A model generated the notes under the pieces. That model saw nothing but the letters and a program-made list of their open reading frames with translations. It had not been told where the DNA came from and made no database searches. This document shows positions 34,154 through 43,376 of a DNA stretch of 64,000 nucleotides, piece after piece. Source of the DNA: JAPPHA01 sp963664045 (GTDB lineage: Bacteria > Pseudomonadota > Alphaproteobacteria > Rhodobacterales > Rhodobacteraceae); the NCBI GenBank assembly GCA_963664045.2, contig CAXXGT010000004.1:372001-436000 (forward strand), in the 5' to 3' direction. Position 1 is the first letter of the stretch. The number at the start of each line of letters is the position of its first letter. The position numbers were made by a program, and so were the translations under genes.

Positions 34154-35779
34154 CTCCTCAGGGGCGGTGTCGCCGTCAGGAACCTCAACGAGGTCTTCGC
34201 CATCAAGAGGGCGGTTCCCCACGGACATGTGGCAGCGGTGCTGGGAACGCTCCGGTCCCTGGGCCTGGTGCGCATCCTCGACCGCAAGGCAGACCGCATG
34301 CGTGATCTCGCCGTCGCCGCCATTGTCGCGCGCATCGTCGATCCCGCCTCCAGGCCGGCCACCGCCCGGGCGCTGTCGCCCGAGACCGCATCGACCAGCC
34401 TCGGGGCCGTGCTCGATCTCGGGCCCGTCACCGGCAACGAGATGCTGGCCATGCTCGACTGGCTGCTGAAGCGCCAGCCCTGGATCGAGAAGAGCCTCGC
34501 CAACCGGCACCTCGCGGGCGGCAATACCCTTGTTCTCTACGATGTTTCCAGTTCGTTCCTGGAGGGGCGGTGCTGCCCCCTGGCGGCCTTCGGCCACAAC
34601 CGTGACGGCAAGACGGGCAAGCAGCAGATCACCTACGGACTGTTGTGTGCCGCGGACGGCTGTCCGGTGGCGATGGAGGTCTTTGCCGGCAACACCGGGG
34701 ATCCCTCCACGGTGGCGTCGCAGGTGGCCCGGGTCCGCACCCGCTTCGGCATCGACCATGTGGCGCTGGTGGGCGACCGGGGGATGATCACCGCGGCCCG
34801 CATCCACGAGGATCTCAAGCCGGCGGATCTCGACTGGATCTCGGCCCTCAAGACCGAGGATATCCGCAAGCTCCTGCGTCCGGCGGGTCCGGGCAAGCCG
34901 CCGCCGCTGGTCCCCGAGGCCCTGGTTCCCGACGCGGTGGCGGAGGTCACCGGCCCGGACTTTCCCGGCGAGCGGCTGATGGTCTGCCTGAACCCGCGGT
35001 TGCGGGAGGAACGGGCCCGCAAGCGGGAGGACCTGCTGCAGGCGACGGAGGAGACGCTGGAGACGATTGCGGCGTCGGTGCGCGCGGGCCGGCTGAAGGG
35101 CCGGGAGGCCATCAACCGCAGGGTGGGACGGGATGCCAACCGCAGGAAGGTCGAGAAGCATTTCGAGATCACCGTCACCGACGATGCCATCACCTGGAGC
35201 CGGCGGCAGGAACGGATTGCCGCCGAGGCACGGCTTGACGGTGTCTACGTGATCCGCACCAGCCTTGATCCCGAAGCCATCGGGCCGGAGGCGGCGGTGG
35301 TGGCGTACAAGTCCCTCGCGCAAGTGGAGCGTGCATTTCGAATTCTCAAGGCATCCCGGCTGGAGATCCGTCCGGTCCACGTCTGGTCCGAGGATCATGT
35401 CCGGGCGCATGTGTTCCTGTGCGTGCTGGCCTTCTACGTTGAATGGCACCTGCGCCGTCGCCTGGCGCCGCTTCTGTTCGAGGATGACGACCGTGAGGGC
35501 GCGCAGGCACGACGCAAGTCACCGGTGGCGCCTGCCAGGATCTCGGAGAGCGCCAAGGCCAAGGCCGACACCAAACTGACTTCCGACGGGCTGCCGGTTC
35601 ACAGTTTCACGACGCTTCTCGCCGACCTGGCCACGCTGACGCTGAACGAGGTGGCCATACCGGCCCGGCGGGCGTACCGGTTTCCGCTGATGTCGGAACC
35701 GACGCCGCTTCAGAGCCGGGCATTTCAACTGATGGAGATCGATCCGACCAGGTTTGTTCCCAGTACGAGTCCAGCCTGA
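34154..35779 (+). pseudogene. IS1634-family transposase, 5'-truncated
   Basis: In-frame homology begins at 34154 with LLRGGVAVRNLNEVFAIKRAVPHGHVAAVLGTLR and runs without a stop to 35779. DDE marks: TLVLYDVSSSFLEGRCCPLAAFGHNRD, VAMEVFAGNTGDPSTV, VALVGDRGMITAARI and KSLAQVERAFRILKASRLEIRPVHVW. The usual opening of about 55 residues, the start codon and the left terminal repeat are gone. A product from the internal ATG at 34229 (516 aa) is possible but probably inactive. Different subgroup from the copy at 11462. A GATATC-type dyad at 35780-35800 may be the right end. Confidence 0.8.
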
Positions 35780-35875
35780 TATCGGATACTTATCTGATAT
35801 CATTGGATAATATTTCAAATCTGGTGATGAAGTTCCGCTTAGTACCGAATCTCATTGCGCAGCGGTCAGGGAAAT

Positions 35876-35973
35876 GCCTTCTGCTGGAGGTCGCCAGCGA
35901 CCACTGGTCCGTGATTGGCGAGAAGGACACCGGTGTGGCTCGGCGCCTTTTCGCGGATGAGCGCTGCGACATC
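35876..35973 (-). pseudogene. class II aldolase/adducin family scrap
   Basis: Minus translation reads DVAALIREKAPSHTGVLLAN then HGPVVAGDLQQKAF and a stop. LLANHGPVVAG is the conserved metal-His segment of class II aldolases such as OtnC or FucA-type enzymes. Only about 32 codons remain, positioned downstream of the oppF gene on the same strand; the rest was lost at the IS1634 junction. It suggests an aldolase or decarboxylase at the end of the former operon. Confidence 0.6.
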
Positions 35974-36053
35974 GGTACAACAAAACCAGGAAGATCCCAG
36001 ACATTGGATCTCCCTGGTTTACCAATTGCAAGTTGACTCAATGGGCTTGATTG

Positions 36054-37091
36054 TCAGGCTCCGGAGCCAGGGTACAAATGGCACGCGACGAAATGGCCGC
36101 CGCCCTGATCAGCAAAGTGCGGATCGATCTGTTTGCAGACGTTCATCACATACGCACAACGAGTGTGGAAACGGCAGCCGCATGGCGGATTGATCGGGCT
36201 CGGGACATCACCTGTGAGGATGATGCGCTCCCGACCTTTCTCCACCAATGGGTCAGGAATTGGCACCGCTGAGAGCAGTGCCTTCGTGTATGGGTGAAGA
36301 GGATCGGCATAGAGTTCGTTCGAACCGGCCATCTCGACGATTTTGCCGAGATACATGACCGCCACCCGGTCCGAAATATGCTTCACGACCGAGAGGTCGT
36401 GCGCGATGAAGAGGTATGTCAGACCGAACTGTTCCTGAAGGTTTTCGAGCAAGTTCACGATCTGCGCTTGAATCGACACGTCTAGCGCTGAAACCGGTTC
36501 GTCAGCGACGATAAAATCCGGGTTGGCCACGAGGGCTCGAGCGATTCCGATGCGTTGACGCTCACCGCCGGAGAACTCGTGCGGGTAGCGACTTGCGAAA
36601 TATGGATTCAAACCCACGGTCTGGAGCAGTTCCTGGACCCGCTGACTACGCTCGTTCTTGGCAACCAGATTATAGATCTGCATCGGCTCGGAGATGATGT
36701 TCCCGACCGTCATACGTGGGTTGAGCGACGCATATGGATCCTGAAAGATTATCTGAAGGTGGCGCCGCATCCGGCGCATGTCACCACTATCGAGCTTGGT
36801 CAGATCCTTGCCCTTGAAAATGACCTCGCCGGAGGTTGGGTTGTAGAGTTGGAGGATGGCACGCCCGGTCGTTGTCTTGCCGCACCCGGATTCACCCACG
36901 AGTCCGAGCGTTTCACCCGGTTTGATCTCGAACGAGACATCGTCGACAGCGTGAACTACTCCGACCTTGCGTTGGAAAATGATGCCTTGCGTCACCTGGA
37001 AGTGCATTATCAGGTTATTGACGATAAGCAGTGCATCCCCGCTGCCATCGCCCGGCGTTGCAGGTGTTTCTGCCGCAGTGGTGGCGGTCAT
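36054..37091 (-). CDS. peptide ABC transporter ATP-binding protein, OppF-like (second importer)
   Basis: A 345-aa ATPase. IIFQRKVGVVHAVDDVSFEIKPGE, Walker A GESGCGKTT, IIFQDPYASLNPRMTVG, FSGGERQRIGIARALV, VADEPVSALDVSIQ, FIAHDLSVV, and the C-terminal extension PSPINPPCGCRFHTRCAYVMNVC with cluster-type cysteines. Overlaps oppD (TAATG). Last intact gene of the minus operon. Confidence 0.92.
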   Translation of the reverse strand: MTATTAAETPATPGDGSGDALLIVNNLIMHFQVTQGIIFQRKVGVVHAVDDVSFEIKPGETLGLVGESGCGKTTTGRAILQLYNPTSGEVIFKGKDLTKLDSGDMRRMRRHLQIIFQDPYASLNPRMTVGNIISEPMQIYNLVAKNERSQRVQELLQTVGLNPYFASRYPHEFSGGERQRIGIARALVANPDFIVADEPVSALDVSIQAQIVNLLENLQEQFGLTYLFIAHDLSVVKHISDRVAVMYLGKIVEMAGSNELYADPLHPYTKALLSAVPIPDPLVEKGRERIILTGDVPSPINPPCGCRFHTRCAYVMNVCKQIDPHFADQGGGHFVACHLYPGSGA

Positions 37092-38200
37092 TAGCTGACT
37101 GCTCCCTGGCTCGCCGCCGGTGCCTCAGCCCTGTCCTGCATTCCGACCGCGATTGGCGCGTCCGATTCCTTCGATACCTCTTCCCAGAACCAGCAGGCTG
37201 AGAAGTGCCCTTGGGCAACTTGGAGAAGCGGCGGACGTTTCTGTTCGCACTGCTCCCGAGCGAAGTTACACCGCGTAAGGAACGGACACATGTCAGGCAG
37301 ATCGATGAGATCCGGTGGAAGTCCTCGGATTGGTTCGAGCTTCTCCTTCTGGTCCGAGTCAAGTCGAGGAATCGACTTCATCAGGCCGACGGTGTATGGG
37401 TGGCGCGGATTTCCGAAGATTTCTTCAGTCTCGGCGGCCTCGACGATATGGCCTGCGTACATAACTTGAACCCGGTCCGCAATACCGGCCACGACACCCA
37501 TGGAGTGCGTGATCATGATGACGCCGGCGTCGCGCTCACTTTGCAGCGTGCGCATGAGATCGAGAATCTGCGCCTGAACGGTTACATCGAGTGCTGTGGT
37601 AGGTTCGTCCGCGATGATTAGTTTCGGGTTGCAGGACAGCGCGATCGCGATCATCACGCGCTGGCGCATACCTCCGGAGAACTGGTGGGGATACTGATCG
37701 ACTCGCTCTTCAGGGTTTGGGATACCCACTATTTTCAACAATTCGATCGACTGGGTCTTGGCCTGAACCTGGTTCATCCCGAGGTGGAGTTGTAGAACTT
37801 CGCTTAACTGGCGGTTGATGGTGAGCACCGGGTTGAGCGAGGTCATCGGGTCCTGGAAGATCATGGCGATTTCGTGACCGCGGATCTTCCGGATATCGTC
37901 ATCCGACATCTGGAGGATGTCGTTCCCGTTGAAGACAATATCGCCTTGGACTATTTTACCGGGCGGGCTGGGAATCAAGCGCATGATGGAGAGTCCTGTC
38001 ACGCTCTTGCCACAACCGGATTCGCCTACGACGCCCAATGTTTCCCCGGGCATCACATAGAAGGAGACATCATCGACGGCGCGGACAATACCATCCTGCG
38101 TGAAGAACTGGGTGCTGAGGTTTTTGACCTCGAGAAGTGGGCGACTGCCGGTTTTTGGCGAGGTTGTCCCTCTGGTAGCCAGTTGAACGTCTGCCGTCAT
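37091..38200 (-). CDS. peptide ABC transporter ATP-binding protein, OppD-like (second importer)
   Basis: A 369-aa ATPase. Walker A GESGCGKSVTGL, MIFQDPMTSLNPVLT, FSGGMRQRVMIAIALS, LIIADEPTTALDVTVQAQ, ITHSMGVVAGIADRV and the C-terminal PFLTRCNFAREQCEQKRPPL. ATG 38200 follows a GGGGGG run and gives the expected N-terminus; an in-frame ATG at 38248 adds only unlikely residues. Pairs with the OppF downstream. Confidence 0.92.
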   Translation of the reverse strand: MTADVQLATRGTTSPKTGSRPLLEVKNLSTQFFTQDGIVRAVDDVSFYVMPGETLGVVGESGCGKSVTGLSIMRLIPSPPGKIVQGDIVFNGNDILQMSDDDIRKIRGHEIAMIFQDPMTSLNPVLTINRQLSEVLQLHLGMNQVQAKTQSIELLKIVGIPNPEERVDQYPHQFSGGMRQRVMIAIALSCNPKLIIADEPTTALDVTVQAQILDLMRTLQSERDAGVIMITHSMGVVAGIADRVQVMYAGHIVEAAETEEIFGNPRHPYTVGLMKSIPRLDSDQKEKLEPIRGLPPDLIDLPDMCPFLTRCNFAREQCEQKRPPLLQVAQGHFSACWFWEEVSKESDAPIAVGMQDRAEAPAASQGAVS

Positions 38201-38274
38201 GCGACCCCCCTTTTCGGACAGTGTCACTTCTGGTCCGTTATACACCAAAACTGAAACACGGTCATGGTCTCACG

Positions 38275-39438
38275 TTATCGGCTGTCGCGAATGTATACTC
38301 GGGGTACGGTGTGATGCACCGCAAGTGGAACCGACGCAGGAATTCTGAGTTTGTGGTGAGCAAGAACGTCTGTGATATCGATCGTGTCTTCACCCTGCCG
38401 TCCGATGATCACAATCTCATCGCCGACCAATGCATTGGAACCAGTCAGGTCGATCCTGGTGTGTTCCAACGAAACGTCGAGCACCGGACAACGGCATTCG
38501 TTCACAAGGACGGAGCCACTATGCAATGACAACATCCCATCGACGACGCCGATTGGGAGGACGCCGATTCGCATGCCGCGCCTCACCGGGAAGGGCGCTA
38601 GATCCATGTACTCAGTTCGCTGAACGACGTGAATGTGCACAAGTTCGCTCTTGAGACTCGCCATGACGGGGCGAATATCCAGGCGTTCCATCTCCGGTCC
38701 ACCGGGTCTTAGTCCAAAGAGCAGGTGTCCAGGATCGACCGCGTTCAAGTTCATCGTCCCGGTCATGCTGAGCGATCCGCTTGATGCCGCCATTTTGACC
38801 GGGACGAGCTCACCATCGGATTCGACCTGGCGAACCGCGTCTTCGAAACGTTGGAATTGCCGCTGCAAGTACGGCGCTACCTCGCTGGCATCGCGACGAG
38901 GCACATGAAGATGTGTGCTGAGACCGTACAGTTCGATGTTGGGCATCGACCTGACGATTTTCGCGAACGCCTGCACGTCCTCGACTGCGATGCCAAATCG
39001 TTCGACACCCACTTCGACCTTGATGAAGACGCGTATCGATTTTGTGGCGGCTTGCGAGACCGCCGTCGCGTCCTCGATACGAAGAATTGTGGGCATGAGG
39101 TTGAAATCGGAGATGTATCGTGCGACCTCAGCCGTGATCAACATGCCGCCAAACAAATGTATGGGCGCATCGATTCCCGCATTGCGTAAGAGAACCGGGT
39201 CGCGCAAATCGACAACTGCCAGACCATCTGCGCCTGATTTCAGGACTGCGTGCGCAATCTCGACCACGCCGAATCCGTAGGCATTTGCCTTTAGTGCGGC
39301 AAAGATCAAGACTTCCGGGCCGACCATTCGTCTGATCTCGTCCACGTTGTGATCGAGCGCATCGAGATCGACATGGAATGCATTCGTGCGGCCGGGTGGA
39401 CAATCGATCAGGGGCGCATCTCGGTCGGACGACATCAC
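38275..39438 (-). CDS. alanine racemase family protein
   Basis: A 387-aa fold-type III PLP racemase. FHVDLDALDHNVDEIRRMVG leads to LIFAALKANAYGFG with the PLP Lys at residue 50. Later IRVFIKVEVGVERFGI, LYGLSTHLHVP, the C-terminal domain with PVRRGMRIGVLPIGVVDG and LVGDEIVIIGRQGEDTIDITDVL. It interconverts an L- and D-amino acid, probably as a catabolic racemase, because it lies in a hydantoinase/D-aminoacylase operon rather than beside cell-wall genes. Overlaps hyuA by 4 nt. Confidence 0.88.
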   Translation of the reverse strand: MMSSDRDAPLIDCPPGRTNAFHVDLDALDHNVDEIRRMVGPEVLIFAALKANAYGFGVVEIAHAVLKSGADGLAVVDLRDPVLLRNAGIDAPIHLFGGMLITAEVARYISDFNLMPTILRIEDATAVSQAATKSIRVFIKVEVGVERFGIAVEDVQAFAKIVRSMPNIELYGLSTHLHVPRRDASEVAPYLQRQFQRFEDAVRQVESDGELVPVKMAASSGSLSMTGTMNLNAVDPGHLLFGLRPGGPEMERLDIRPVMASLKSELVHIHVVQRTEYMDLAPFPVRRGMRIGVLPIGVVDGMLSLHSGSVLVNECRCPVLDVSLEHTRIDLTGSNALVGDEIVIIGRQGEDTIDITDVLAHHKLRIPASVPLAVHHTVPRVYIRDSR

Positions 39439-41573
39439 ATCTCACCCGCGTCATGAGACAAAGTTGGATCGGGCGCAATCAGAAGATTCCCTAGGTTGTC
39501 GACTGTTGCTCGAAATCCAGGATGGAGAACAACCGTGGCATCGATCTCTTCGATGACGGCGGGACCACAGATTTCTGAACCACTACCCAAGGAGTAACGA
39601 AGATGAACAGAGGTGTCGATGAACCCTCCGGACTCCGAAAAGTAGACCGGCCGCCGGGCACTTGGCACCGGATGTTCACCGTCTGTCGCGGCGGGAACTT
39701 GGCGCATCTGTGGCTTGTGAATCATCCCAACCGCGGCCAATCTCAGGTTGACGAACTCGGTTGGAGCGCCAGGCGTGCTATGTCCATATGCGCGCTTGTG
39801 TTCGTTGTGGAATTGCCCGACCGCACAATCAATCGCCTGTTGATCGAGCGTACCCTCCGGTAATGGGATGCTCAATTCCCAGGACTGCCCCACGTACCGC
39901 ATATCCAGATGGCGTGGGAAGGACATCACCTCATCTGCAACGCCTTCTCGCAACAAGAGCGTTCTGCCCTGATCGGCCATTGTCGAGAAGACGCCGGAGA
40001 TTTCAGAGACGTCGAGTTGATCGGTTCGACGGATTCTCGTGGTGGAATACTCGTGCTTGAGATCGGTGACGAGCAGCCCGAATGCGCTGAAGACGCCGGG
40101 TGCTGGCGGAACGATTGTCAAGGGAATTTGAAGCTCCGCCGCCAGGCGATTGGCATGGACGCCGCCAGCGCCGCCAAACGGCACCAGAACGAAATCTCGT
40201 GGGTCGTATCCGCGTTGGACGGAAACAAGTCGAAGCGCGTTGATCATCGCAGTATTCGCGATTTCAACGATTCCATTCGCGGCTGTCGTGACATCGAGAC
40301 CGAGCGGACCCGCGCAAAACTTTTCGATCGCCTCGCGGGCAGCCTCAATATCAAGCAAAATTTCGCCGCCCAAGAAGTACTCGGGATTGAGCCGCCCAAG
40401 AAAGAGATTCGCATCAGTTATGGTCGGTTTTGTTCCGCCTTGTCCGTAACACGCGGGACCTGGATCGGCGCCCGAGGACTTCGGACCGACCCGGAGAACG
40501 CCACCTGAGTCGACCCAGGCGATGCTCCCCCCACCTGCGCCAATCTCGACCAGATCGATAACCGGTGTTTTGATCGGATAACCCGACCCACGATTACCAC
40601 CGACATCGGCAGATGCGTGGACACCTACTTCATACTCCTTGGTTACCTTCGGCTGACCATCTTGGATAAGGCCGGCTTTCGCGGTGGTACCGCCCATGTC
40701 GAAAGACATGACCTCCCGTTGGCCGAGCAGACTACCCAGATGCGCCGCGGCAATCACCCCAGCAGCGGGACCTGATTCGATGAGGAATACTGGCTTCTCG
40801 ATTGCTGCCGCGAACGTGTAGACGCCACCGTTCGATTGCATGACCAGCAGCTCGGCGCTTACTCCCATAGCACGAAGTCGGCCTTCAATCGATTGGAGAT
40901 ATCGTTTGACGACGGGTTGGACCAAAGCATTGATGACCGTGGTGGACGCGCGGAAGTACTCTCTAATCTCCGGTGCGACGTCCGAGGAGAGGGAGAGACC
41001 AACCTCAGGAAACTCTTCGCGGATGATCTCTCCTGTGCGCCGTTCATGGGAGCCATTCAGATATCCATGTAAGAAGCAGACGGCGATCGCTTCGACTTCC
41101 TCGCCTTTCAGAGCGCGCACGGTTGCTCGTACAGCGTCTTCGTCAAGCGGAACAACAACGGCTCCGTTCGCATCGAGGCGCTCAGGAACTTCGAATGCAA
41201 GATTCCGCGGAATCAAGGCGGCTGGCTTAGTGAATCGGAGGTCATAGAGTGAGGGCCGCATTTGGCGCTGCATCTCAAGGATGTCGCGGAATCCCTGCGT
41301 CGTGATGAAGCCGGTCTTTGCTCCATTGCCTTCGATGATTGCATTGGTGGCAATCGTCGTGCCGTGGACGATGTACGACACTGCCTCGACGGGAACGCTG
41401 GCGTCGCGAAACACAAGCTCGGTAACGTCGATAAAACCGACCGATGGGTCGCGCGGGGTCGTCGGGACTTTCCGTGACCAGGTTTCTCCGGTGCCTTCGT
41501 TGACGAGCATTGCATCTGTAAACGTACCACCAATGTCGACGCCGAGCCGAAAGCGGTGTTGAGTCTGAGTCAT
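39435..41573 (-). CDS. hyuA: hydantoinase/oxoprolinase subunit A
   Basis: A 712-aa ATP-dependent hydantoinase/5-oxoprolinase A subunit. FRLGVDIGGTFTDAML (phosphate-binding) opens the protein, then YIVHGTTIATNAIIEGNGAKTGFITT, LSLSSDVAPEIREYFRASTTVINA, VFLIESGPAAGVIAAA, MSFDMGGTTAKAGLI and VPFGGAGGVHANRLA of the ASKHA fold. Works as a heteromer with hyuB upstream (4-nt overlap) to hydrolyse a cyclic imide or lactam using ATP. Full length. Confidence 0.92.
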   Translation of the reverse strand: MTQTQHRFRLGVDIGGTFTDAMLVNEGTGETWSRKVPTTPRDPSVGFIDVTELVFRDASVPVEAVSYIVHGTTIATNAIIEGNGAKTGFITTQGFRDILEMQRQMRPSLYDLRFTKPAALIPRNLAFEVPERLDANGAVVVPLDEDAVRATVRALKGEEVEAIAVCFLHGYLNGSHERRTGEIIREEFPEVGLSLSSDVAPEIREYFRASTTVINALVQPVVKRYLQSIEGRLRAMGVSAELLVMQSNGGVYTFAAAIEKPVFLIESGPAAGVIAAAHLGSLLGQREVMSFDMGGTTAKAGLIQDGQPKVTKEYEVGVHASADVGGNRGSGYPIKTPVIDLVEIGAGGGSIAWVDSGGVLRVGPKSSGADPGPACYGQGGTKPTITDANLFLGRLNPEYFLGGEILLDIEAAREAIEKFCAGPLGLDVTTAANGIVEIANTAMINALRLVSVQRGYDPRDFVLVPFGGAGGVHANRLAAELQIPLTIVPPAPGVFSAFGLLVTDLKHEYSTTRIRRTDQLDVSEISGVFSTMADQGRTLLLREGVADEVMSFPRHLDMRYVGQSWELSIPLPEGTLDQQAIDCAVGQFHNEHKRAYGHSTPGAPTEFVNLRLAAVGMIHKPQMRQVPAATDGEHPVPSARRPVYFSESGGFIDTSVHLRYSLGSGSEICGPAVIEEIDATVVLHPGFRATVDNLGNLLIAPDPTLSHDAGEM

Positions 41574-43300
41574 TTCTTATTTCTCGCAGTCACTTGAGAT
41601 CGGAGGCGCTGTGTCTCAACAGGATCGACAGCGCCAGAGGCCGGATCGATGGCGATGTGGTACTCACTTCTAGCGCGCTCCATGCTGATCTTCTTGTGGA
41701 GCACGTCGATGCGGACGAGTTCCGGATCGCGAGCCGAGGCAGGTCCGTATCCGCCGCCTCCAGCCGTTCGGTAGCTGACGACATCGCCGCCTTTGAGCTG
41801 GACAGTGCCTTTACTTGGCAATTCACGAGCATCACCTGAGGGATTCAAGATGTAGTGCGCGGTGGCACCCGGTCCTCCACCGAACAATCCCCAGGGTGCC
41901 TGCTTTACTCGATCGGCCAAGACGGTAAACGTTGGGTCGTGATCGAGGAACAGGTAGTCCCGTCGAACACCCAAGCCGCCCCGCCACTGCCCCGGGCCAT
42001 CGGAATCTTCGACAAGTCCGTATCTCAGAATCCGGACTGGGTAGTTACTCTCGGTCTCTTCAATTGGAGCGTTTTCGGTATTTTGTATGTGGACTTGGAC
42101 CGCGTCGGGACCGTCCAACCCTTGCCGCCCACCGTAACCACCCGCGAGCGTCTCCAGGAAACAGTAGTACTCACCCGTGCGCGGATCATTTCCACCAAAT
42201 CCAGCATGACAGATCATTCCCTTCGTCCCGGCTGGAACCGCGTTTGGCACGAGTTGAGAAAAAGCCTTTAGGAGCGTCTCGACCAACCTGACGGCCACCT
42301 CCCACCCACCGACAACCGCGGAGGGATGGGTCGCGTTCACGACGGTTCCCTTCGGCGCGTTGATGGAAACGACCTGGAAGAAGCCTTCGTTCAAGGGGAC
42401 ATCGGGATCGATTAGACATTTCAGCGCATAGGTACAAGCCGCGAATGTCTGCGCGATGGTGGCATTCACGGGTGCTCGCCGCTGGGTATCAGAACCCGTA
42501 AGGTCGAAGTGAACCCCGTCTTCTCCGAACGTGATTTTTGCCTGAATCTTTACCGGCGTGTCGGAAAACCCATCGTCGTCAAGATATCCGATGGCCTCGC
42601 ACATACCCTGCGGCAACCGCGCGACTTCCGCTCGAGCGCGACGTTCGGTATAGGCGATAAGTTCATCGATGTATGAAAGAACATCATTTTCTCCGAGCCG
42701 GTCTAGGAGTTCGCCGAACCGCTTAATGCCGGTGTTGTTGGCGGCGATTTGTGCGCGGAAGTCGCCCCTCGTTTCTCGCTTTGCGCGGACCTGGGCAATG
42801 ATCAGGTTGAAGACATCCTCGACGATCTCGCCACCTTGTATGAGTTTGACCGCAGGAATCTGCACGCCCTCTTGATAGATCTCTTGAAATGCACCGATCG
42901 ATGTGGCGGCGCCTCCGCCAACATCGACGTGGTGAACGAGGTTGGCGACGAATCCGACAAGCGCATCACGATGGTAAATGGGTGAGATAAGGGTGATGTC
43001 GTTGAGGTGGCTTCCGCTGCTGAAGGGGTCATTGACAAGAATTCCGTCGCCGGATCCTAGTCGATCGATTCCGTATGCACGGACGTTTCGTGCGACAAGC
43101 GTGGCGAGCAATCCCAGATGCGCGGGTTGGCTGAATGACTGAGCGACGATCCGCAGATCTCGATCGAACAACCCACAGGAAAAATCGCCTCGTGTCTTGA
43201 CGTTTGTGGAATAGGCGGAACGCCTCAAGGCGACCGCCATTTCCTCGGCGGCAAACATAAGGGCATTGCGAACCACTTCAAATCTGATGGGGTCGGTCAT
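41570..43300 (-). CDS. hyuB: hydantoinase/oxoprolinase subunit B
   Basis: A 576-aa B subunit. MTDPIRFEVVRNALMFAAEEM is the standard start, set at ATG 43300. Then SFSQPAHLGLLATLVARNVR, GILVNDPFSSGSHLNDITLISPI, LVHHVDVGG, PAVVGGWEVAVRLVETLLKAF, YPVRILRYGLVEDSDGPGQWRGGLGVRRDYLFL and VSYRTAGGGGYGPAS. An open frame continues upstream without a stop into the C-terminus of the broken D-aminoacylase gene, so a read-through fusion is formally possible. Normal partner of hyuA. Confidence 0.92.
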   Translation of the reverse strand: MTDPIRFEVVRNALMFAAEEMAVALRRSAYSTNVKTRGDFSCGLFDRDLRIVAQSFSQPAHLGLLATLVARNVRAYGIDRLGSGDGILVNDPFSSGSHLNDITLISPIYHRDALVGFVANLVHHVDVGGGAATSIGAFQEIYQEGVQIPAVKLIQGGEIVEDVFNLIIAQVRAKRETRGDFRAQIAANNTGIKRFGELLDRLGENDVLSYIDELIAYTERRARAEVARLPQGMCEAIGYLDDDGFSDTPVKIQAKITFGEDGVHFDLTGSDTQRRAPVNATIAQTFAACTYALKCLIDPDVPLNEGFFQVVSINAPKGTVVNATHPSAVVGGWEVAVRLVETLLKAFSQLVPNAVPAGTKGMICHAGFGGNDPRTGEYYCFLETLAGGYGGRQGLDGPDAVQVHIQNTENAPIEETESNYPVRILRYGLVEDSDGPGQWRGGLGVRRDYLFLDHDPTFTVLADRVKQAPWGLFGGGPGATAHYILNPSGDARELPSKGTVQLKGGDVVSYRTAGGGGYGPASARDPELVRIDVLHKKISMERARSEYHIAIDPASGAVDPVETQRLRSQVTARNKK

Positions 43301-43376
43301 CAATCGCTCTCTAGCAAACGTACTGAACGAAAACCGGTTGGGCCTTTGGCGAAGAGAATTTCCATCGCGAACAGCC

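Noticed and set aside
34124..35449. 441-codon minus-strand frame
   Set aside because: Antisense of the truncated IS1634 transposase; repetitive HRR/GDG composition and no motif.
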